Below, piece after piece: positions 1 through 14,154 of a stretch of 64,000 nucleotides of DNA. Location: contig NZ_CP013244.1 of the NCBI RefSeq assembly GCF_001679665.1, forward strand, positions 2,798,980 through 2,862,979, in the 5' to 3' direction. This DNA comes from Candidatus Viadribacter manganicus (GTDB taxonomy: Bacteria > Pseudomonadota > Alphaproteobacteria > Caulobacterales > Aquidulcibacteraceae). A model generated the notes under the pieces. That model was not told where the DNA came from. It searched no databases and saw only the letters and a program-made list of their open reading frames with translations. Position numbers and translations under genes: made by a program. Each line of letters starts with the position of its first letter. Position 1 is the first letter of the stretch.

Positions 1-2046
1 GACGCTAACCGCGCGCTCATGGGTTCGAACATGCAAAAGCAAGCGGTGCCGTTGCTCCGCGCTGATGCGCCGATCGTCGGCACGGGCATGGAAGGCGTGG
101 TCGCGCGCGATTCAGGCGCAACCATCACCGCGCGCCGCACCGGCATCGTCGAGCAAGTGGACAGCCAACGTATCGTTGTGCGCGCCACCGAAGAGCGCGA
201 CGCCACCAAGCCTGGCGTCGATATCTATCGTCTGCGCAAGTTCCAGCGCTCGAACCAAAACACCTGCATCACGCAGCGCCCGATCGTTCGCGTCGGTGAC
301 GTTGTGCGCGCCGACGACATTATCGCTGATGGTCCGTCGACGGAGTTGGGTGAGTTGGCGCTTGGCCGTAACGTGCTCGTCGCGTTCATGCCGTGGAACG
401 GCTACAACTTTGAAGACTCGATCTTGATCTCTGAGCGCATCGTCAAAGACGATGTGTTCACCTCGATCCACATCGATGAATTCGAAGTCGCCGCCCGCGA
501 CACGAAACTGGGTCCGGAAGAAATCACGCGCGACATCCCGAACGTCGGTGAAGAAGCGCTGCGCAACCTCGACGAAGCCGGCATTGTCGCCATCGGCGCC
601 GAGCTTGAGCCGGGCGATATTCTCGTCGGTAAGGTGATGCCGAAGGGCGAAAGCCCGATGACGCCGGAAGAAAAGCTCCTGCGCGCCATCTTCGGTGAAA
701 AGGCCAGCGACGTGCGTGACACGTCATTGCGTCTGCCGCCGGGCGTCAGCGGTACTGTCGTCGAAGTGCGCGTGTTCAACCGCCATGGCGTCGATAAGGA
801 TCAACGCGCGCTGCAGATCGAGAAGGAAGAAATCGAACGCTTGGCGAAGGACCGCGACGACGAACTCGCGATCCTCGAGCGCAACATCTTCGGCCGTCTC
901 GAGGAAATCCTGATCGGCAAGCAAGCTGCGTCAGGCCCGAAGGGCTTCAAGAAGGGCGAGATCACGGCCGAAGGCCTTGAGCCGTTCTCGAAGGGCCAGT
1001 GGTGGCAGTTCGGCATCGAAGACGAAAACGCGATGGCCGAAATCGAAGCGCTCAAGAAGCAGTACGACGACGCCAAGAAGCGTCTCGATGCGCGCTTCAG
1101 CGACAAGGTCGATAAGCTCACCCGCGGCGATGAATTGCCGCCGGGCGTGATGAAGGTCGTCAAAGTGTTCGTCGCGGTGAAGCGCAAGCTGCAGCCGGGT
1201 GACAAGATGGCCGGCCGTCACGGCAACAAGGGCGTCATCTCGAAGATCGTGCCGGTGGAAGACATGCCGTTCCTCGACGACGGCACACATGTCGACATCG
1301 TTCTGAACCCGCTCGGCGTGCCGAGCCGGATGAACGTCGGTCAGATCCTCGAAACGCACTTGGGTTGGGCTTGCGCCGGCATCGGTAAGCAGGTTCGCAA
1401 CGCACTCGAATCCTTCGAGCGCGATGGCGATCGCAAGCCGCTCGACGCCAAGCTGAAGGAAATCTACGGCAAGGAAGAGCTGCCGAAGTCGACCGAAGAA
1501 TTGCGGGAACTCGCGCAGAACATCTCGAAGGGTGTTCCGATCGCGACTCCGGTGTTCGACGGCGCCAAGGACGCAGATATCCGCGCGATGCTGAAGGATG
1601 CGGGCTTTGCCGAGACCGGCCAAGTCATGCTGAAGGACGGCACCACGGGCGAGACGTTCAAGCGTCCTGTCACCGTCGGCTACATCTACATGCTGAAGCT
1701 GCACCACTTGGTGGACGACAAGATCCACGCCCGCAGCATCGGACCGTACTCGCTCGTCACGCAGCAGCCGTTGGGTGGTAAGGCGCAGTTCGGCGGTCAG
1801 CGCTTCGGCGAAATGGAAGTGTGGGCGCTCGAAGCTTACGGCGCGGCCTACACGCTCCAGGAAATGCTGACGGTGAAGTCGGACGACGTCGCTGGCCGTA
1901 CCAAAGTCTACGAGGCCATCACGCGCGGCCACGACACGTTCGAAGCGGGTATCCCCGAGTCGTTCAACGTGCTCGTGAAGGAAATGCGCTCGCTCGGCCT
2001 TAACGTGGAATTGGTCGACGGCACGCGCCTGAAGGCAGCCGAGTAA
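1..2046 (+). CDS. rpoB: RNA polymerase beta subunit, C-terminal part (5' end outside window)
   Basis: The first base is already in frame and the protein reads [12 protein letters not shown], a conserved RpoB stretch, so the gene begins upstream of the window. The visible 681 residues cover the C-terminal half of the catalytic beta subunit. They include the [13 protein letters not shown] segment that faces the active centre and the [26 protein letters not shown] C-terminal clamp region before the stop. The subunit pairs with RpoC, which starts about 100 bases downstream on the same strand, the usual rpoBC order. The identification is certain; only the N-terminal half is missing. Confidence 0.98.
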   Translation, partial: DANRALMGSNMQKQAVPLLRADAPIVGTGMEGVVARDSGATITARRTGIVEQVDSQRIVVRATEERDATKPGVDIYRLRKFQRSNQNTCITQRPIVRVGDVVRADDIIADGPSTELGELALGRNVLVAFMPWNGYNFEDSILISERIVKDDVFTSIHIDEFEVAARDTKLGPEEITRDIPNVGEEALRNLDEAGIVAIGAELEPGDILVGKVMPKGESPMTPEEKLLRAIFGEKASDVRDTSLRLPPGVSGTVVEVRVFNRHGVDKDQRALQIEKEEIERLAKDRDDELAILERNIFGRLEEILIGKQAASGPKGFKKGEITAEGLEPFSKGQWWQFGIEDENAMAEIEALKKQYDDAKKRLDARFSDKVDKLTRGDELPPGVMKVVKVFVAVKRKLQPGDKMAGRHGNKGVISKIVPVEDMPFLDDGTHVDIVLNPLGVPSRMNVGQILETHLGWACAGIGKQVRNALESFERDGDRKPLDAKLKEIYGKEELPKSTEELRELAQNISKGVPIATPVFDGAKDADIRAMLKDAGFAETGQVMLKDGTTGETFKRPVTVGYIYMLKLHHLVDDKIHARSIGPYSLVTQQPLGGKAQFGGQRFGEMEVWALEAYGAAYTLQEMLTVKSDDVAGRTKVYEAITRGHDTFEAGIPESFNVLVKEMRSLGLNVELVDGTRLKAAE

Positions 2047-2056
2047 GTGGACTAAC

Positions 2057-2084
2057 CCCGCGCGCCGTTCACGCGGCGCGCGGG
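2057..2084 (+). other. GC-rich stem-loop between rpoB and rpoC
   Basis: An 11-bp perfect stem (CCCGCGCGCCG against CGGCGCGCGGG) closes a 6-base loop just after the rpoB stop. No run of T follows, so it does not look like an intrinsic terminator. It could modulate rpoC translation or stabilise processed mRNA. The function is inference; the structure is seen directly. Confidence 0.6.
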
Positions 2085-2147
2085 CGCAAGATTGAAAATG
2101 CCACCGTTAGTCTCGGCCGCACACCGGGGCGAGGAAGGTAGAAAAGA

Positions 2148-5100
2148 ATGAGCGCTATGAACCAAGAGCTGATCAACAACACCTTCGGCAACAATCAACC
2201 GCCGGCGCCCGTGTTCGATCAGATCAAGATCTCGATCGCGAGCCCAGAGCAGATCAAGTCCTGGAGCTTCGGCGAGATCAAGAAGCCTGAGACAATCAAC
2301 TACCGCACGTTCAAGCCTGAGCGTGACGGCCTGTTCTGCGCGCGCATCTTCGGTCCGCAAAAGGACTACGAGTGCACGTGCGGCAAGTACAAGCGGATGA
2401 AGTACAAGGACATCATCTGCGAAAAGTGCGGCGTGCAAGTTACGCTGGCGCGTGTCCGCCGCGAACGCATGGGCCATATCGAGCTCGCTGCGCCGGTCGC
2501 GCACATCTGGTTCTTGAAGTCGCTGCCGAGCCGCATCGCGCTCATGCTCGATATGGCGCTGAAGGACATCGAGAAGGTTCTCTATTTCGAGCAATACATC
2601 GTGCTCGAACCGGGTCTGACGCCGCTCGAAGCCAAGCAGCTGCTGACCGAAGAAGACTACATCAAAGCGCAGGACGAGTACGGCGAAGACAGCTTCACCG
2701 CCTCGATCGGCGCTGAAGCCGTGCGTGAATTGCTGATGGCGCTCAACCTCGAAAAAGAGGCTGAGCAGCTGCGCAAGGAAATCGCCGAGTCCACGTCGGA
2801 ACTGAAGCCGAAGAAGCTGGCCAAGCGCCTGAAGCTCGTCGAAGCTTTCATTCGCTCGGGCAACAAGCCGGAGTGGATGATCCTGACGATGGTGCCGGTG
2901 ATCCCGCCGGAACTGCGTCCGCTCGTGCCGCTCGATGGCGGCCGTTTCGCGACGTCGGATCTGAACGATCTTTACCGCCGCGTCATCAACCGTAACAACC
3001 GCCTTAAGCGGCTGATGGAGCTCCGCGCGCCGGACATCATCATCCGCAACGAAAAGCGGATGCTGCAGGAAGCTGTCGATGCGCTGTTCGACAACGGGCG
3101 CCGTGGCCGTGTCATCACCGGCGCCAACAAGCGTCCGCTGAAGTCGCTCGCCGACATGCTGAAGGGCAAGCAGGGCCGCTTCCGTCAGAACTTGCTCGGT
3201 AAGCGCGTCGACTATTCTGGCCGTTCGGTCATCGTCGTCGGTCCGGATCTGAAGCTTCACCAGTGCGGCCTGCCGAAGAAGATGGCGCTCGAACTGTTCA
3301 AGCCGTTCATCTACGCGCGCCTCGACATCAAGGGCCTCTCGGGCACCGTGAAGCAATCGCGCCGCATGGTCGAAAAGGAGCGTCCTGAAGTTTGGGATGT
3401 GCTCGAAGAAGTCATCCGCGAGCACCCGGTTCTTCTGAACCGCGCCCCGACCCTCCACCGCTTGGGCATCCAAGCGTTCGAGCCGAAGTTGATTGAAGGC
3501 AAGGCGATCCAGCTTCACCCGCTGGTTTGCGCCGCGTTCAACGCCGACTTCGACGGCGACCAAATGGCCGTGCACGTTCCGCTGTCGCTCGAAGCGCAGT
3601 TGGAAGCGCGCGTGCTGATGATGTCAACGAACAACATCCTCTCGCCGGCGAACGGCAAGGCGATCATCGTGCCGTCGCAGGATATCGTTCTCGGTCTCTA
3701 CTATCTTTCGCTCATGAAAGAAGGCGAGCCGGGCGAGGGCAAGCTGTTCGGTTCGATCGGTGAAATCGAGTCTGCGCTGGAAGCTGGCGTCGTCACGCTG
3801 CACACCAAGATCAAGGCGCGTTACGAAACGGTCGATGCCGATGGCAAGCCGATCCGTAAGACGATCGACACCACCCCTGGCCGCATGAAGCTTGCCGAGG
3901 TTCTGCCGAAGCACCCGAAGGTGAGCTACAACCTCTTGGATCAGACGCTGACCAAGAAGGAAATCGGCAACCTGATCGACAACGTCTATCGTTTCTGCGG
4001 CCAGAAGGCGACGGTGATCTTCGCCGACCGCATCATGCAACTCGGCTTCAAGGAAGCTGCCAAGGCCGGCATTTCGTTCGGCATGGCGGACATGGTCGTG
4101 CCGAAGGCAAAGGAAACGCTGGTCGAGGAAACGCGTAAGCGCGCGTCCGAGTACGAGCAGCAATATGCCGATGGTCTCATCACCAAGGGCGAAAAGTACA
4201 ACAAGGTTGTCGACGCCTGGTCAAAGTGCACCGACAAAGTCGCTGACGCGATGATGGAAGAGGCGTCAAAGCCGGCTCGTCTGAAGGACGGCCGTCTGGG
4301 CGAACTCAACTCCGTCTTCATGATGGCGCACTCGGGCGCACGTGGTTCGAAGAACCAGATGAAGCAGCTCGCCGGCATGCGCGGCCTGATGGCCAAGCCG
4401 TCGGGTGAAATCATCGAGACGCCGATCATCTCGAACTTCAAAGAGGGTCTCTCGGTTCTCGAATACTTCAACTCGACCCACGGCGCTCGTAAGGGCCTCG
4501 CGGACACCGCGCTGAAGACCGCGAACTCGGGCTACCTCACGCGTCGTCTCGTCGACGTCGCGCAAGACTGCATCATCACCGAAGAAGATTGCGGCACCCA
4601 GGACGGCATCCAGATGACGGCTGTCATCGACGGCGCCGACATCGTCGTCTCGCTCGGCACGCGCATCCTCGGTCGTACGGCCGCGCTGCCGATCAACGAT
4701 CCGGGTACGGGCAAGCAGCTCGTTCCGGCTGGTGGCTTCCTCGACGAAGACACCGTGCAGCTGATCGAGAAGGCTGGCGTTCAAGCCGTGAAGGTCCGTT
4801 CGGTGCTGACGTGCGAAACCCGCACGGGCGTTTGCGGTTCCTGCTATGGCCGCGACCTCGCGCGCAACACGCAGGTCAATATCGGCGAAGCTGTCGGCGT
4901 CATCGCGGCGCAATCGATCGGCGAGCCGGGTACGCAGCTCACGATGCGTACGTTCCACATCGGCGGCGCGGCCCAGTTGGCTGAGTCGTCAGTTATGGAA
5001 TCGGCGCATGATGGCTCGATCCACCTCATCGATCGCAACACGGTGAAGAACGCCCAAGGCGATCTCATCGTGATGAGCCGCAACATGAAGATCTCGGTCG

Positions 5101-6314
5101 TCGATGAAGACGGCAAGGAGCGTCAAAGCTTCAAGCCGCCGTTCGGCGCACGTCTGAAGGTTGATGAAAAGTCGAAGATCAAGCGCGGCGATCGCATCGC
5201 CGAGTGGGATCCCTACGCAACGCCGATCCTGACCGAAACGGCAGGCAAGGTGCGCTTCGAGGATTTGACCGAGGGCGTCGCTGTCCGCGACGAGTTCGAC
5301 GAGGCCACGGGCATTTCGTCGAAGGTCGTCATCGACTGGCGTTCGACCACGAAGGGCTCGGAACTAAAGCCGTCGATCTCGGTGCTCAACGCTAAGGGCG
5401 TTGCAGTGAAGACGTACTCGTTGCCGGTCGGCGCCATTCTCTCGGTGGCCGATGGTGATGACGTTACCCCTGGCCAAGACCTCGCACGCATGCCGACGGG
5501 CGGCGCTAAGACCCGCGACATCACCGGCGGTCTGCCGCGCGTCGCGGAACTGTTCGAAGCTCGCCGTCCGAAGGACCACGCGATCATCTCCGAAGGCGAT
5601 GGCCGCGTAGAGTTTGGCAAGGACTACAAGAACAAGCGTCGTCTGCGCGTTGTGCCGGAAGACGAAAGCCTCGACGCGATCGAGTACATGATCCCGAAGG
5701 GCAAGCACATTCCGGTGCAAGAAGGCGACTTCGTGAAGAAGGGCGATTACCTGCTCGACGGCAACCCCGCGCCGCAGGACATCCTCTCGATCATGGGCGT
5801 CGAAGCGCTTGCGAATTACCTCGTTGAGGAAATTCAGAAGGTGTACCGCCTGCAAGGCGTGCCGATTAATGACAAGCACATCGAAGTGATCGTTCGCCAG
5901 ATGCTTCAGAAGGTCGAGATCATGGAAGCGGGCGATACCGAGTTCCTCAAAGGGGAAGCGGTCGAAGCGCTCGATCTCGAAGACGAGAACAAGCGTGTTC
6001 AAGAGCTTGGTCTAAAGCCGGCGACGGCTCAGCCGATGCTGCTCGGCATCACTAAGGCCAGCTTGCAGACGCGTTCGTTTATCTCGGCAGCGTCGTTCCA
6101 AGAAACCACGCGCGTGCTCACCGAGGCTGCCTCTTACGGCAAGTCGGACACGCTCGAAGGTCTCAAGGAAAACGTCATCGTCGGGCGTCTCATCCCGGCC
6201 GGTACGGGTGGTCAGTTGCGCCGTTACCAGAAGCTCGCCGCCGAACGCGATGCGCAACTGGCGATCGAGCGCGGTGAAGAGGCTCGTCTGACGCAGCCAG
6301 AAGCGGCCGAATAA
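2148..6314 (+). CDS. rpoC: RNA polymerase beta' subunit
   Basis: This is a 1388-residue protein of normal proteobacterial RpoC length. The N-terminal zinc ribbon shows [20 protein letters not shown]. The catalytic magnesium loop [12 protein letters not shown] lies at about residues 465-476, with the three Asp at 467, 469 and 471. The second zinc site shows [13 protein letters not shown]. The start is preceded by a GAGGAAGG-type ribosome site. It forms the core enzyme with RpoB and alpha, and is co-transcribed with rpoB. A strong hairpin terminator follows 40 bases after the stop. Confidence 0.99.
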   Translation: MSAMNQELINNTFGNNQPPAPVFDQIKISIASPEQIKSWSFGEIKKPETINYRTFKPERDGLFCARIFGPQKDYECTCGKYKRMKYKDIICEKCGVQVTLARVRRERMGHIELAAPVAHIWFLKSLPSRIALMLDMALKDIEKVLYFEQYIVLEPGLTPLEAKQLLTEEDYIKAQDEYGEDSFTASIGAEAVRELLMALNLEKEAEQLRKEIAESTSELKPKKLAKRLKLVEAFIRSGNKPEWMILTMVPVIPPELRPLVPLDGGRFATSDLNDLYRRVINRNNRLKRLMELRAPDIIIRNEKRMLQEAVDALFDNGRRGRVITGANKRPLKSLADMLKGKQGRFRQNLLGKRVDYSGRSVIVVGPDLKLHQCGLPKKMALELFKPFIYARLDIKGLSGTVKQSRRMVEKERPEVWDVLEEVIREHPVLLNRAPTLHRLGIQAFEPKLIEGKAIQLHPLVCAAFNADFDGDQMAVHVPLSLEAQLEARVLMMSTNNILSPANGKAIIVPSQDIVLGLYYLSLMKEGEPGEGKLFGSIGEIESALEAGVVTLHTKIKARYETVDADGKPIRKTIDTTPGRMKLAEVLPKHPKVSYNLLDQTLTKKEIGNLIDNVYRFCGQKATVIFADRIMQLGFKEAAKAGISFGMADMVVPKAKETLVEETRKRASEYEQQYADGLITKGEKYNKVVDAWSKCTDKVADAMMEEASKPARLKDGRLGELNSVFMMAHSGARGSKNQMKQLAGMRGLMAKPSGEIIETPIISNFKEGLSVLEYFNSTHGARKGLADTALKTANSGYLTRRLVDVAQDCIITEEDCGTQDGIQMTAVIDGADIVVSLGTRILGRTAALPINDPGTGKQLVPAGGFLDEDTVQLIEKAGVQAVKVRSVLTCETRTGVCGSCYGRDLARNTQVNIGEAVGVIAAQSIGEPGTQLTMRTFHIGGAAQLAESSVMESAHDGSIHLIDRNTVKNAQGDLIVMSRNMKISVVDEDGKERQSFKPPFGARLKVDEKSKIKRGDRIAEWDPYATPILTETAGKVRFEDLTEGVAVRDEFDEATGISSKVVIDWRSTTKGSELKPSISVLNAKGVAVKTYSLPVGAILSVADGDDVTPGQDLARMPTGGAKTRDITGGLPRVAELFEARRPKDHAIISEGDGRVEFGKDYKNKRRLRVVPEDESLDAIEYMIPKGKHIPVQEGDFVKKGDYLLDGNPAPQDILSIMGVEALANYLVEEIQKVYRLQGVPINDKHIEVIVRQMLQKVEIMEAGDTEFLKGEAVEALDLEDENKRVQELGLKPATAQPMLLGITKASLQTRSFISAASFQETTRVLTEAASYGKSDTLEGLKENVIVGRLIPAGTGGQLRRYQKLAAERDAQLAIERGEEARLTQPEAAE

Positions 6315-6353
6315 CAAGACCGACAAGGCTCTGGGAAGAAACGTCCATAAACA

Positions 6354-6383
6354 AAACGGCCCGGGAGCGATCCCGGGCCGTTT
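6354..6383. terminator. Bidirectional intrinsic terminator after rpoC
   Basis: A 13-bp perfect inverted repeat, AAACGGCCCGGGA and TCCCGGGCCGTTT, encloses a GCGA tetraloop. Because the stem ends in A and T runs it can act on both strands, ending rpoBC transcription and that of the receptor gene coming from the other side. Confidence 0.92.
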
Positions 6384-6394
6384 CAATTTGTGGC

Positions 6395-8578
6395 TTAGAA
6401 CGATGGTCCTGGCGGCCCGCCGGGTTGTTGATCGGTCGGCGGACGTTGCGGGCCGGAGCCGAATTGATAGGTCAGCGAGAGGCGCAACCGCGTGCCGGGG
6501 CTCTGGAACTCGGCGCGCTCGTAGTAATCGTCGGTGATGGTTTGAGAGCTGCGGTTGGCGCTGTCGAAGATGTCCTGAACTGTCAGTACGCCGAAGAGAC
6601 GCGATGAAAGTCTGCGCCGCCAGGTGAAATTCGCAACGACGAATTCATCCCATTCTGTTTGCAAGCCGTGGCGCGGACCTTGGAAGCGCGTCTCGAACTG
6701 AAACTGGTTTGCGCCGACCGCCTCTTGATCGGCGTCGCGATAATCGATTTGTGCGACGCCATTGTATTCGAGCTCTTCACGCCGTGAGATCGTGCCGCCG
6801 CTCAGGTAGTCGAACTCGCGGCTGAAAACGCTACCCGTCAGCGAGTAGCGCCAGTTTTCTACGATCGGCCCGCGGAGCATCACCTGGAGCCCCCGCTGTT
6901 CGCTCTCGCCGGCATTGACCGGCCGAGTGAGCGTTACGCCGTCAGGTGTTATGTCTGTGAACTGCGAGATGATGTCTTGGCTAATGCGATCGAAGAATGT
7001 GACGTTGAACATCGTGCCATTGCGTTGGTAGACGACGTTCGCTTCGTATGCATCGGTGGTTGTCGGGTCGAGGTTCGGATTGCCGGAGGACGCACGGTTG
7101 ACGTCCTCGAAGCGCAGAGCAGGATCGAGCTGATCGAAGCCTGGGCGCTGAATGCGGCTTGAATAACTGATATCGACATTGATGTGCGGCGTGAGTTCGT
7201 TGCGCACGTGGAGGCTGGGGAAAGCGCGCGTGTTGGTGTCATCGGTCTCTAAAGCGCCGGAAATCACTTCGCGCCGATAGCTTTCCACACGAAGGCCGGG
7301 GAGTAATGTCCAATCGCCAACATCAAACTGATAGGTCGCGTACGCGGCCGAGGTTTGCGCTGAGGCCTCAAGCGTGGAGGCGTAGGCGGGGATCGACACG
7401 CCGCTCAATGGCGTGAGGCTGCTGTCAGTAGTTTGCTCAAGATGCTCGAAAGCCGCGCCGAAGGTTAAAAACTGCTCCGATGGAAGCGGTTGCTCGAAAT
7501 CGAGGTTCGATGAGAGGCTTCTATTGTCTTGCGAGCGCGTGGTTGCGTAGGAGGTGGCGCCGCCGCCGCCGGCCGGCGTGATCGTGAATGTCGAATTTGA
7601 AACGCTGACGAAGCTATCGATGGACGTGTTGAACTTGAGCAGCTCACGCGGCTCGTTGCCTTGCTGTTGGAGATCGAACGTCACACTTTCGTAGTGCATC
7701 TCGCTATCGGTGAGCGCTTGGCTGGATGAAACCGGTCCGCCAGAATCTGAGAGCGAAGACAGTTGCGACTGCGTCGAGTTGTTAAGGCCGAAATCGCCAC
7801 TGAGCGACATGCGGAGGCGCTCGTTCGGGTTGAAGGCCGCTTGCAGCTGACTGAGGTAGAGGCCTTCCCAGGTTGAGGTGGTTGGGCCGGTTTCGGTCGT
7901 TGCGGGGCCGCCCGGAGGCGTCTCACGAACGCGGTGCAGTTCGCTCTCGTACTCGCCGCTGTATCCGCCGGCTTGGCCGCTGAACGTCCAGCGGCCCTGC
8001 GAATAGCTTGGCGCGAGCCCGAGATGCTGGCTGCCTAATGAATCTGCGTTGGCCTGGACCGAGCCGCTAAAGCCGGTCTCAAAGCGTTGGCGCGTGATGA
8101 TGTTGATGATCCCACCCGACGTGCTCGATGAGTATTGGGCCGATGGATTGGTGATCACTTCGATGCGTTCGACGCTGCCGCCGGGAAGGCCGCGCAGGAC
8201 TTGTTCAAGGTTGGCGCCCGGGACGGGGCGATTGTTGATTTGGATCGTCACGTTGGACGCCCCGAGCAGGGTGATCTCGCCTGAGGGCGCGACGCTCACC
8301 GAGGGAATGCGTCCCAAGATGTCGAACATGTTCGTGCTCTGCGCGACTGGATCGTCGCGCAGTGTGTAGGTGCGCCGGTCGATGCGAATTTCATCGCCGC
8401 GCTCCGCCAGCACGACGATGTCATCGCCTTCGTCTTCGGCTTCATCCGCTGCAGCTGTTTGGCTATCGGCAGGAGCCGGCGCCGACTCTTGCGCGCGTGC
8501 GTTTTCGCTCATTGCGAGAAACGCGAAGGAAGCGGTCAGAAGCCATGTCAGGCGGTTGTTGGAACTCATCCTTGTCAT
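6395..8578 (-). CDS. TonB-dependent outer-membrane receptor-like beta-barrel protein
   Basis: The 727-residue protein begins with a signal peptide ending near ARAQ and an acidic stretch. A plug domain follows at about residues 60-150 (DILGRIPSVSVAP, VTIQINNRPVPGANLEQVLRGL, ERIEVITNPSAQYSS, GGIINIITR). The rest alternates short hydrophobic and polar strands typical of a 22-strand barrel, with a final strand LRLSLTYQFG before a Pro/Gly-rich tail. It resembles the outer-membrane beta-barrel family that carries a TonB-type plug; the ligand cannot be read. It stands alone, with no exbBD or tonB nearby. A second in-frame ATG three codons downstream is a possible start. Confidence 0.88.
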   Translation of the reverse strand: MTRMSSNNRLTWLLTASFAFLAMSENARAQESAPAPADSQTAAADEAEDEGDDIVVLAERGDEIRIDRRTYTLRDDPVAQSTNMFDILGRIPSVSVAPSGEITLLGASNVTIQINNRPVPGANLEQVLRGLPGGSVERIEVITNPSAQYSSSTSGGIINIITRQRFETGFSGSVQANADSLGSQHLGLAPSYSQGRWTFSGQAGGYSGEYESELHRVRETPPGGPATTETGPTTSTWEGLYLSQLQAAFNPNERLRMSLSGDFGLNNSTQSQLSSLSDSGGPVSSSQALTDSEMHYESVTFDLQQQGNEPRELLKFNTSIDSFVSVSNSTFTITPAGGGGATSYATTRSQDNRSLSSNLDFEQPLPSEQFLTFGAAFEHLEQTTDSSLTPLSGVSIPAYASTLEASAQTSAAYATYQFDVGDWTLLPGLRVESYRREVISGALETDDTNTRAFPSLHVRNELTPHINVDISYSSRIQRPGFDQLDPALRFEDVNRASSGNPNLDPTTTDAYEANVVYQRNGTMFNVTFFDRISQDIISQFTDITPDGVTLTRPVNAGESEQRGLQVMLRGPIVENWRYSLTGSVFSREFDYLSGGTISRREELEYNGVAQIDYRDADQEAVGANQFQFETRFQGPRHGLQTEWDEFVVANFTWRRRLSSRLFGVLTVQDIFDSANRSSQTITDDYYERAEFQSPGTRLRLSLTYQFGSGPQRPPTDQQPGGPPGPSF

Positions 8579-8609
8579 GTGTCCGAATTCGCGGACGCGG
8601 GCAAATTAA

Positions 8610-11605
<2,996 letters not shown>

Positions 11606-11714
11606 GCCCGCCTCCGCTTGTGAGATGCCCCTATCACGTTGCAGCGCGGCAGGGGAGGCGCCCATCGTTTCGCATTCGCGCGCGGTTCGTGGCGTGCTTT
11701 AGTGCGCTGGACTC

Positions 11715-12548
11715 ATGCCGCCGCTCGCCATCGCCGCCGCTATTACTTCAGCCGTGATCCACGCCAGTTGGAACGCTGTGCTGAAGGGCGGGACCGATCG
11801 CGTCACGGATTCATTTTTGATCGCGGTGGGCGGTCTCGGCGCGGGCGCGCTGATCATACTTTTCATGGGCGCGTTGCCGCAAGCGGCCTGGCCCTATGTG
11901 GCGATGACGGTCGTCATCCATCTTGTCTATTGGTTTTGCCTCTTCAAAGGCTACGACGCTGGCGATATGAGCCATGTCTACACGCTCTCGCGCGGCATGG
12001 CGCCGATGCTGGTGGCGATGGGGGCGGCGCTGACGGCCAGTGAGATTCCGCCGCCGTTCAAGCTCCTCGGCATTGCCGGTGTGTCGATCGGGGTGTTCAC
12101 GGTCGGCGCGAGCCCTAAGGCGCCGCTGAAGGCGACGCTGTGGGCCGCTGCAATCGGGCTCTGTATCGCGTCCTATTCGTTGGTCGATGCGCTTGGCTCG
12201 CGCGCTGCCGGCAATGCGGTGATCTTCCTGGGCTGGTCGATGGCGCTGATGTCGGTTCCGATGGCGGCCTTTGCGTTCTGGCGGCGGGGTGTGTCGCGTT
12301 TGCTGAGGGACGCCGCGGTCGCGCCTTGGCGCGGCATCGGCATCGGTATCGTGAGCTTCGCCGGGTACGGCCTTGTGCTGTGGGCGCAAACGTTTGCGCC
12401 GATCGCACAGGTCACCGCTTTGCGCGAAACCTCCGTCGTTTGGGGTGCGCTGATCGCGTTTTTATTTCTGCACGAACGGCTTGGTCTTCGCCGCTGGCTG
12501 GGCGCGGCCATTGTCGCGGTAGGCGCTGGCTTGATCGCGTTCGCTTGA
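11715..12548 (+). CDS. EamA/DMT-family membrane transporter
   Basis: The 277-residue protein is almost wholly hydrophobic, with about ten predicted membrane helices in two repeated halves, as in the drug/metabolite transporter superfamily. The second half ends with the typical WGALIAFLFLHERLGLRRWLGAAIVAVGAGLIA. It sits in the inner membrane and probably exports or imports a small metabolite; which one cannot be told. It is followed 14 bases later by a FolB-family gene on the same strand, so the two may be co-transcribed. Confidence 0.87.
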   Translation: MPPLAIAAAITSAVIHASWNAVLKGGTDRVTDSFLIAVGGLGAGALIILFMGALPQAAWPYVAMTVVIHLVYWFCLFKGYDAGDMSHVYTLSRGMAPMLVAMGAALTASEIPPPFKLLGIAGVSIGVFTVGASPKAPLKATLWAAAIGLCIASYSLVDALGSRAAGNAVIFLGWSMALMSVPMAAFAFWRRGVSRLLRDAAVAPWRGIGIGIVSFAGYGLVLWAQTFAPIAQVTALRETSVVWGALIAFLFLHERLGLRRWLGAAIVAVGAGLIAFA

Positions 12549-12562
12549 GTAAGTTTGCGGCG

Positions 12563-12925
12563 ATGGCCGATCTTCAGATCCTACGCATCGATGACGCTAA
12601 AGCACTGGTTCGTGTCGGCGTTCCCGAGCCCGAGCGCGCGACGCCGCAGGAGGTGCGGATTTCGGTGACGATGGCGCTTTCGGATCCACCGGATTTTCCA
12701 GCGCACGATCGCATTGGCGCAACCGTCGATTACGATCACATCATCGGCTTCATCCGCGGCGGTCTTGGCGAGCCCGCGCACTTGATCGAGACGTTGGCCG
12801 ATCGCGTCGCGGGGCACTGTTTATCGCTCTCGCGCCGCGCCGTGTGGGTGGAAGTGACGGTGAAAAAGCCGTCAGTGCTTTTGGGCGATGGCCTGGTGGC
12901 CGTAACGATCCGGCGCGAGGCCTAA
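12563..12925 (+). CDS. Dihydroneopterin aldolase (FolB) family protein
   Basis: The protein has 120 residues, the normal size of the T-fold family of FolB/FolX. The N-terminus (ILRIDDAKALVRVGVPEPER, then QEVRISVTMAL) and the C-terminal VEVTVKKPSVL with its conserved Lys-Pro fit FolB. FolB makes 6-hydroxymethyl-dihydropterin for folate; FolX epimerises dihydroneopterin triphosphate. It lies 14 bases after the transporter gene and its stop overlaps that of a convergent pteridine-reductase-like gene. A second FolB-type gene lies on the other strand, so one copy may serve folate and the other another pterin; which is which is not decided here. Confidence 0.8.
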   Translation: MADLQILRIDDAKALVRVGVPEPERATPQEVRISVTMALSDPPDFPAHDRIGATVDYDHIIGFIRGGLGEPAHLIETLADRVAGHCLSLSRRAVWVEVTVKKPSVLLGDGLVAVTIRREA

Positions 12926-13659
12926 TCGAACATTACATCGCGCGCGCTTGGCACCAGATGTTGGCCTCCATCGACTGGGATCAGCGCTCCAGTGATGTTC
13001 TCGCCATTCGCCAGATACGCAACCGCATCAGCGACATCCTCAACCCTCGTGCCGATGCGCGTCAGGTTGTTGTTGTGCACGTCTTTGAAATTTTGTTGAT
13101 CGCCGCTGACCAACATCAGGCCGGCCGCGATGCAATTGACGCGAATATTCGGAGCTAACGCCATCGCCAGCGCGCCGGTCGCATGTGCAAGGCCCGTCTT
13201 CGCGAGTGTGTAGGACAGGAAGTCCGGGTTTTGGTTGAGGACCTTTTGATCCGATATATTGGTCACGAAGCCGCGCCGGGAGCCGATCTGTTCGCGCAGT
13301 TTTCGCGCCAGATAGACGGGCGCAAGCAGATTTAGGCGCACTTGCGCTTGGGCGGCGTCGAGTGAGAAGTCTGTGATGCTGTCCGGCGTGAAGCTCGCGG
13401 CGGAATTGACGACCCCCACCCAGTCTCCGCGCTGGGCGAGCCTCGCAGCCATCGCGTCGATAGCGCTTTGATCCGTCAGATCGGCGCTGAACAGCTCGGC
13501 TTTTCCGCCATTGACGCGAATTTCGCTCGCGACGCTCTGTGCGCCATCGCGCGAGCCGTTGAAGTGTACCCCGATGGTCCAGCCGTCGCGCGCCAAGCGC
13601 AGCGCGATGCCGGCGCCCACGCGCCGCCCCGCGCCGGTGACGAGAACCAATCCGCTCAC
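12922..13659 (-). CDS. Short-chain dehydrogenase of the pteridine/dihydromonapterin reductase (FolM, PTR1) type
   Basis: The 245-residue SDR carries the NADPH motif TGAGRRVGAGIA, with the Arg pair seen in pteridine reductases. Classical SDRs use a Ser-Tyr-Lys triad, but here the residue 13 before the catalytic Tyr150 is Asp137 (NISDQK), with Lys154 in YTLAK. Asp-Tyr-Lys is the triad of PTR1 and FolM, which reduce dihydropterins. The gene overlaps the upstream FolB/FolX-like gene by four bases (ATGA), which points to one operon and a joint pathway, such as tetrahydromonapterin synthesis or an alternative dihydrofolate reductase. The exact substrate is inferred. Confidence 0.82.
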   Translation of the reverse strand: MSGLVLVTGAGRRVGAGIALRLARDGWTIGVHFNGSRDGAQSVASEIRVNGGKAELFSADLTDQSAIDAMAARLAQRGDWVGVVNSAASFTPDSITDFSLDAAQAQVRLNLLAPVYLARKLREQIGSRRGFVTNISDQKVLNQNPDFLSYTLAKTGLAHATGALAMALAPNIRVNCIAAGLMLVSGDQQNFKDVHNNNLTRIGTRVEDVADAVAYLANGENITGALIPVDGGQHLVPSARDVMFD

Positions 13660-14033
13660 GCGCCGAAATCCGAGCGCGTGACGTCGTAGCGGAGGCCAAC
13701 GCCTTGCATCTCAGGGAAGATATCCGGCTTCGAGATCGAGAGCTCGACACGTTCTGCCGGCGTCAGTTCGAAACATGCAAAAAGAATGTCGCGCGCCAAA
13801 GTCTCAATACGTTCAGTGTGCGGGCGCTCTTCGAGTGCTTTCAAAAACACGCGCAGCGGATCGTAATTGACGTAACTGCCGTGGCGTTCGTTGTAAGCGT
13901 GAAAGCCAAATTGCAGCGTGAGTTCGAGATGCAGGCGCTGTGCTTCAATCTTTTCCCAGGCGTGCTCGCCGATGCGCACATTAAGTTCGACGCCGCGCAT
14001 GGCGATCGAAACAGTGGACGGTGCAGCAGACAT
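13656..14033 (-). CDS. FolB/FolX-type dihydroneopterin aldolase or epimerase
   Basis: The 125-residue T-fold protein shows the family pattern MRGVELNVRIGEHAWEKIEAQ near the start and VELSISKPDIFPE near the end. It is the first gene of a two-gene unit with the SDR downstream; start and stop overlap as ATGA. In other proteobacteria FolX and FolM are a functional pair for tetrahydromonapterin, so this copy is a better FolX candidate than the plus-strand copy about 700 bases away. That assignment rests on context, not on a diagnostic residue. Confidence 0.8.
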   Translation of the reverse strand: MSAAPSTVSIAMRGVELNVRIGEHAWEKIEAQRLHLELTLQFGFHAYNERHGSYVNYDPLRVFLKALEERPHTERIETLARDILFACFELTPAERVELSISKPDIFPEMQGVGLRYDVTRSDFGA

Positions 14034-14154
14034 CAGCGCTCCTCTGCATCCTAGCTACACGTGCCCGTGACGGGCGTCACATCGATATGGCTAAGGTTCT
14101 ACTAGCTTCAACTCATCGGATCGATGGACGGTTCGAGGAGAAATGGAGCCGGAA

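Noticed and set aside
931..1932. Long open frame on the minus strand inside rpoB (333 codons), and similar antisense frames in rpoC and carB
   Set aside because: They mirror the strong codon bias of the real gene, have no ribosome site and resemble no protein; the sense genes are certain.
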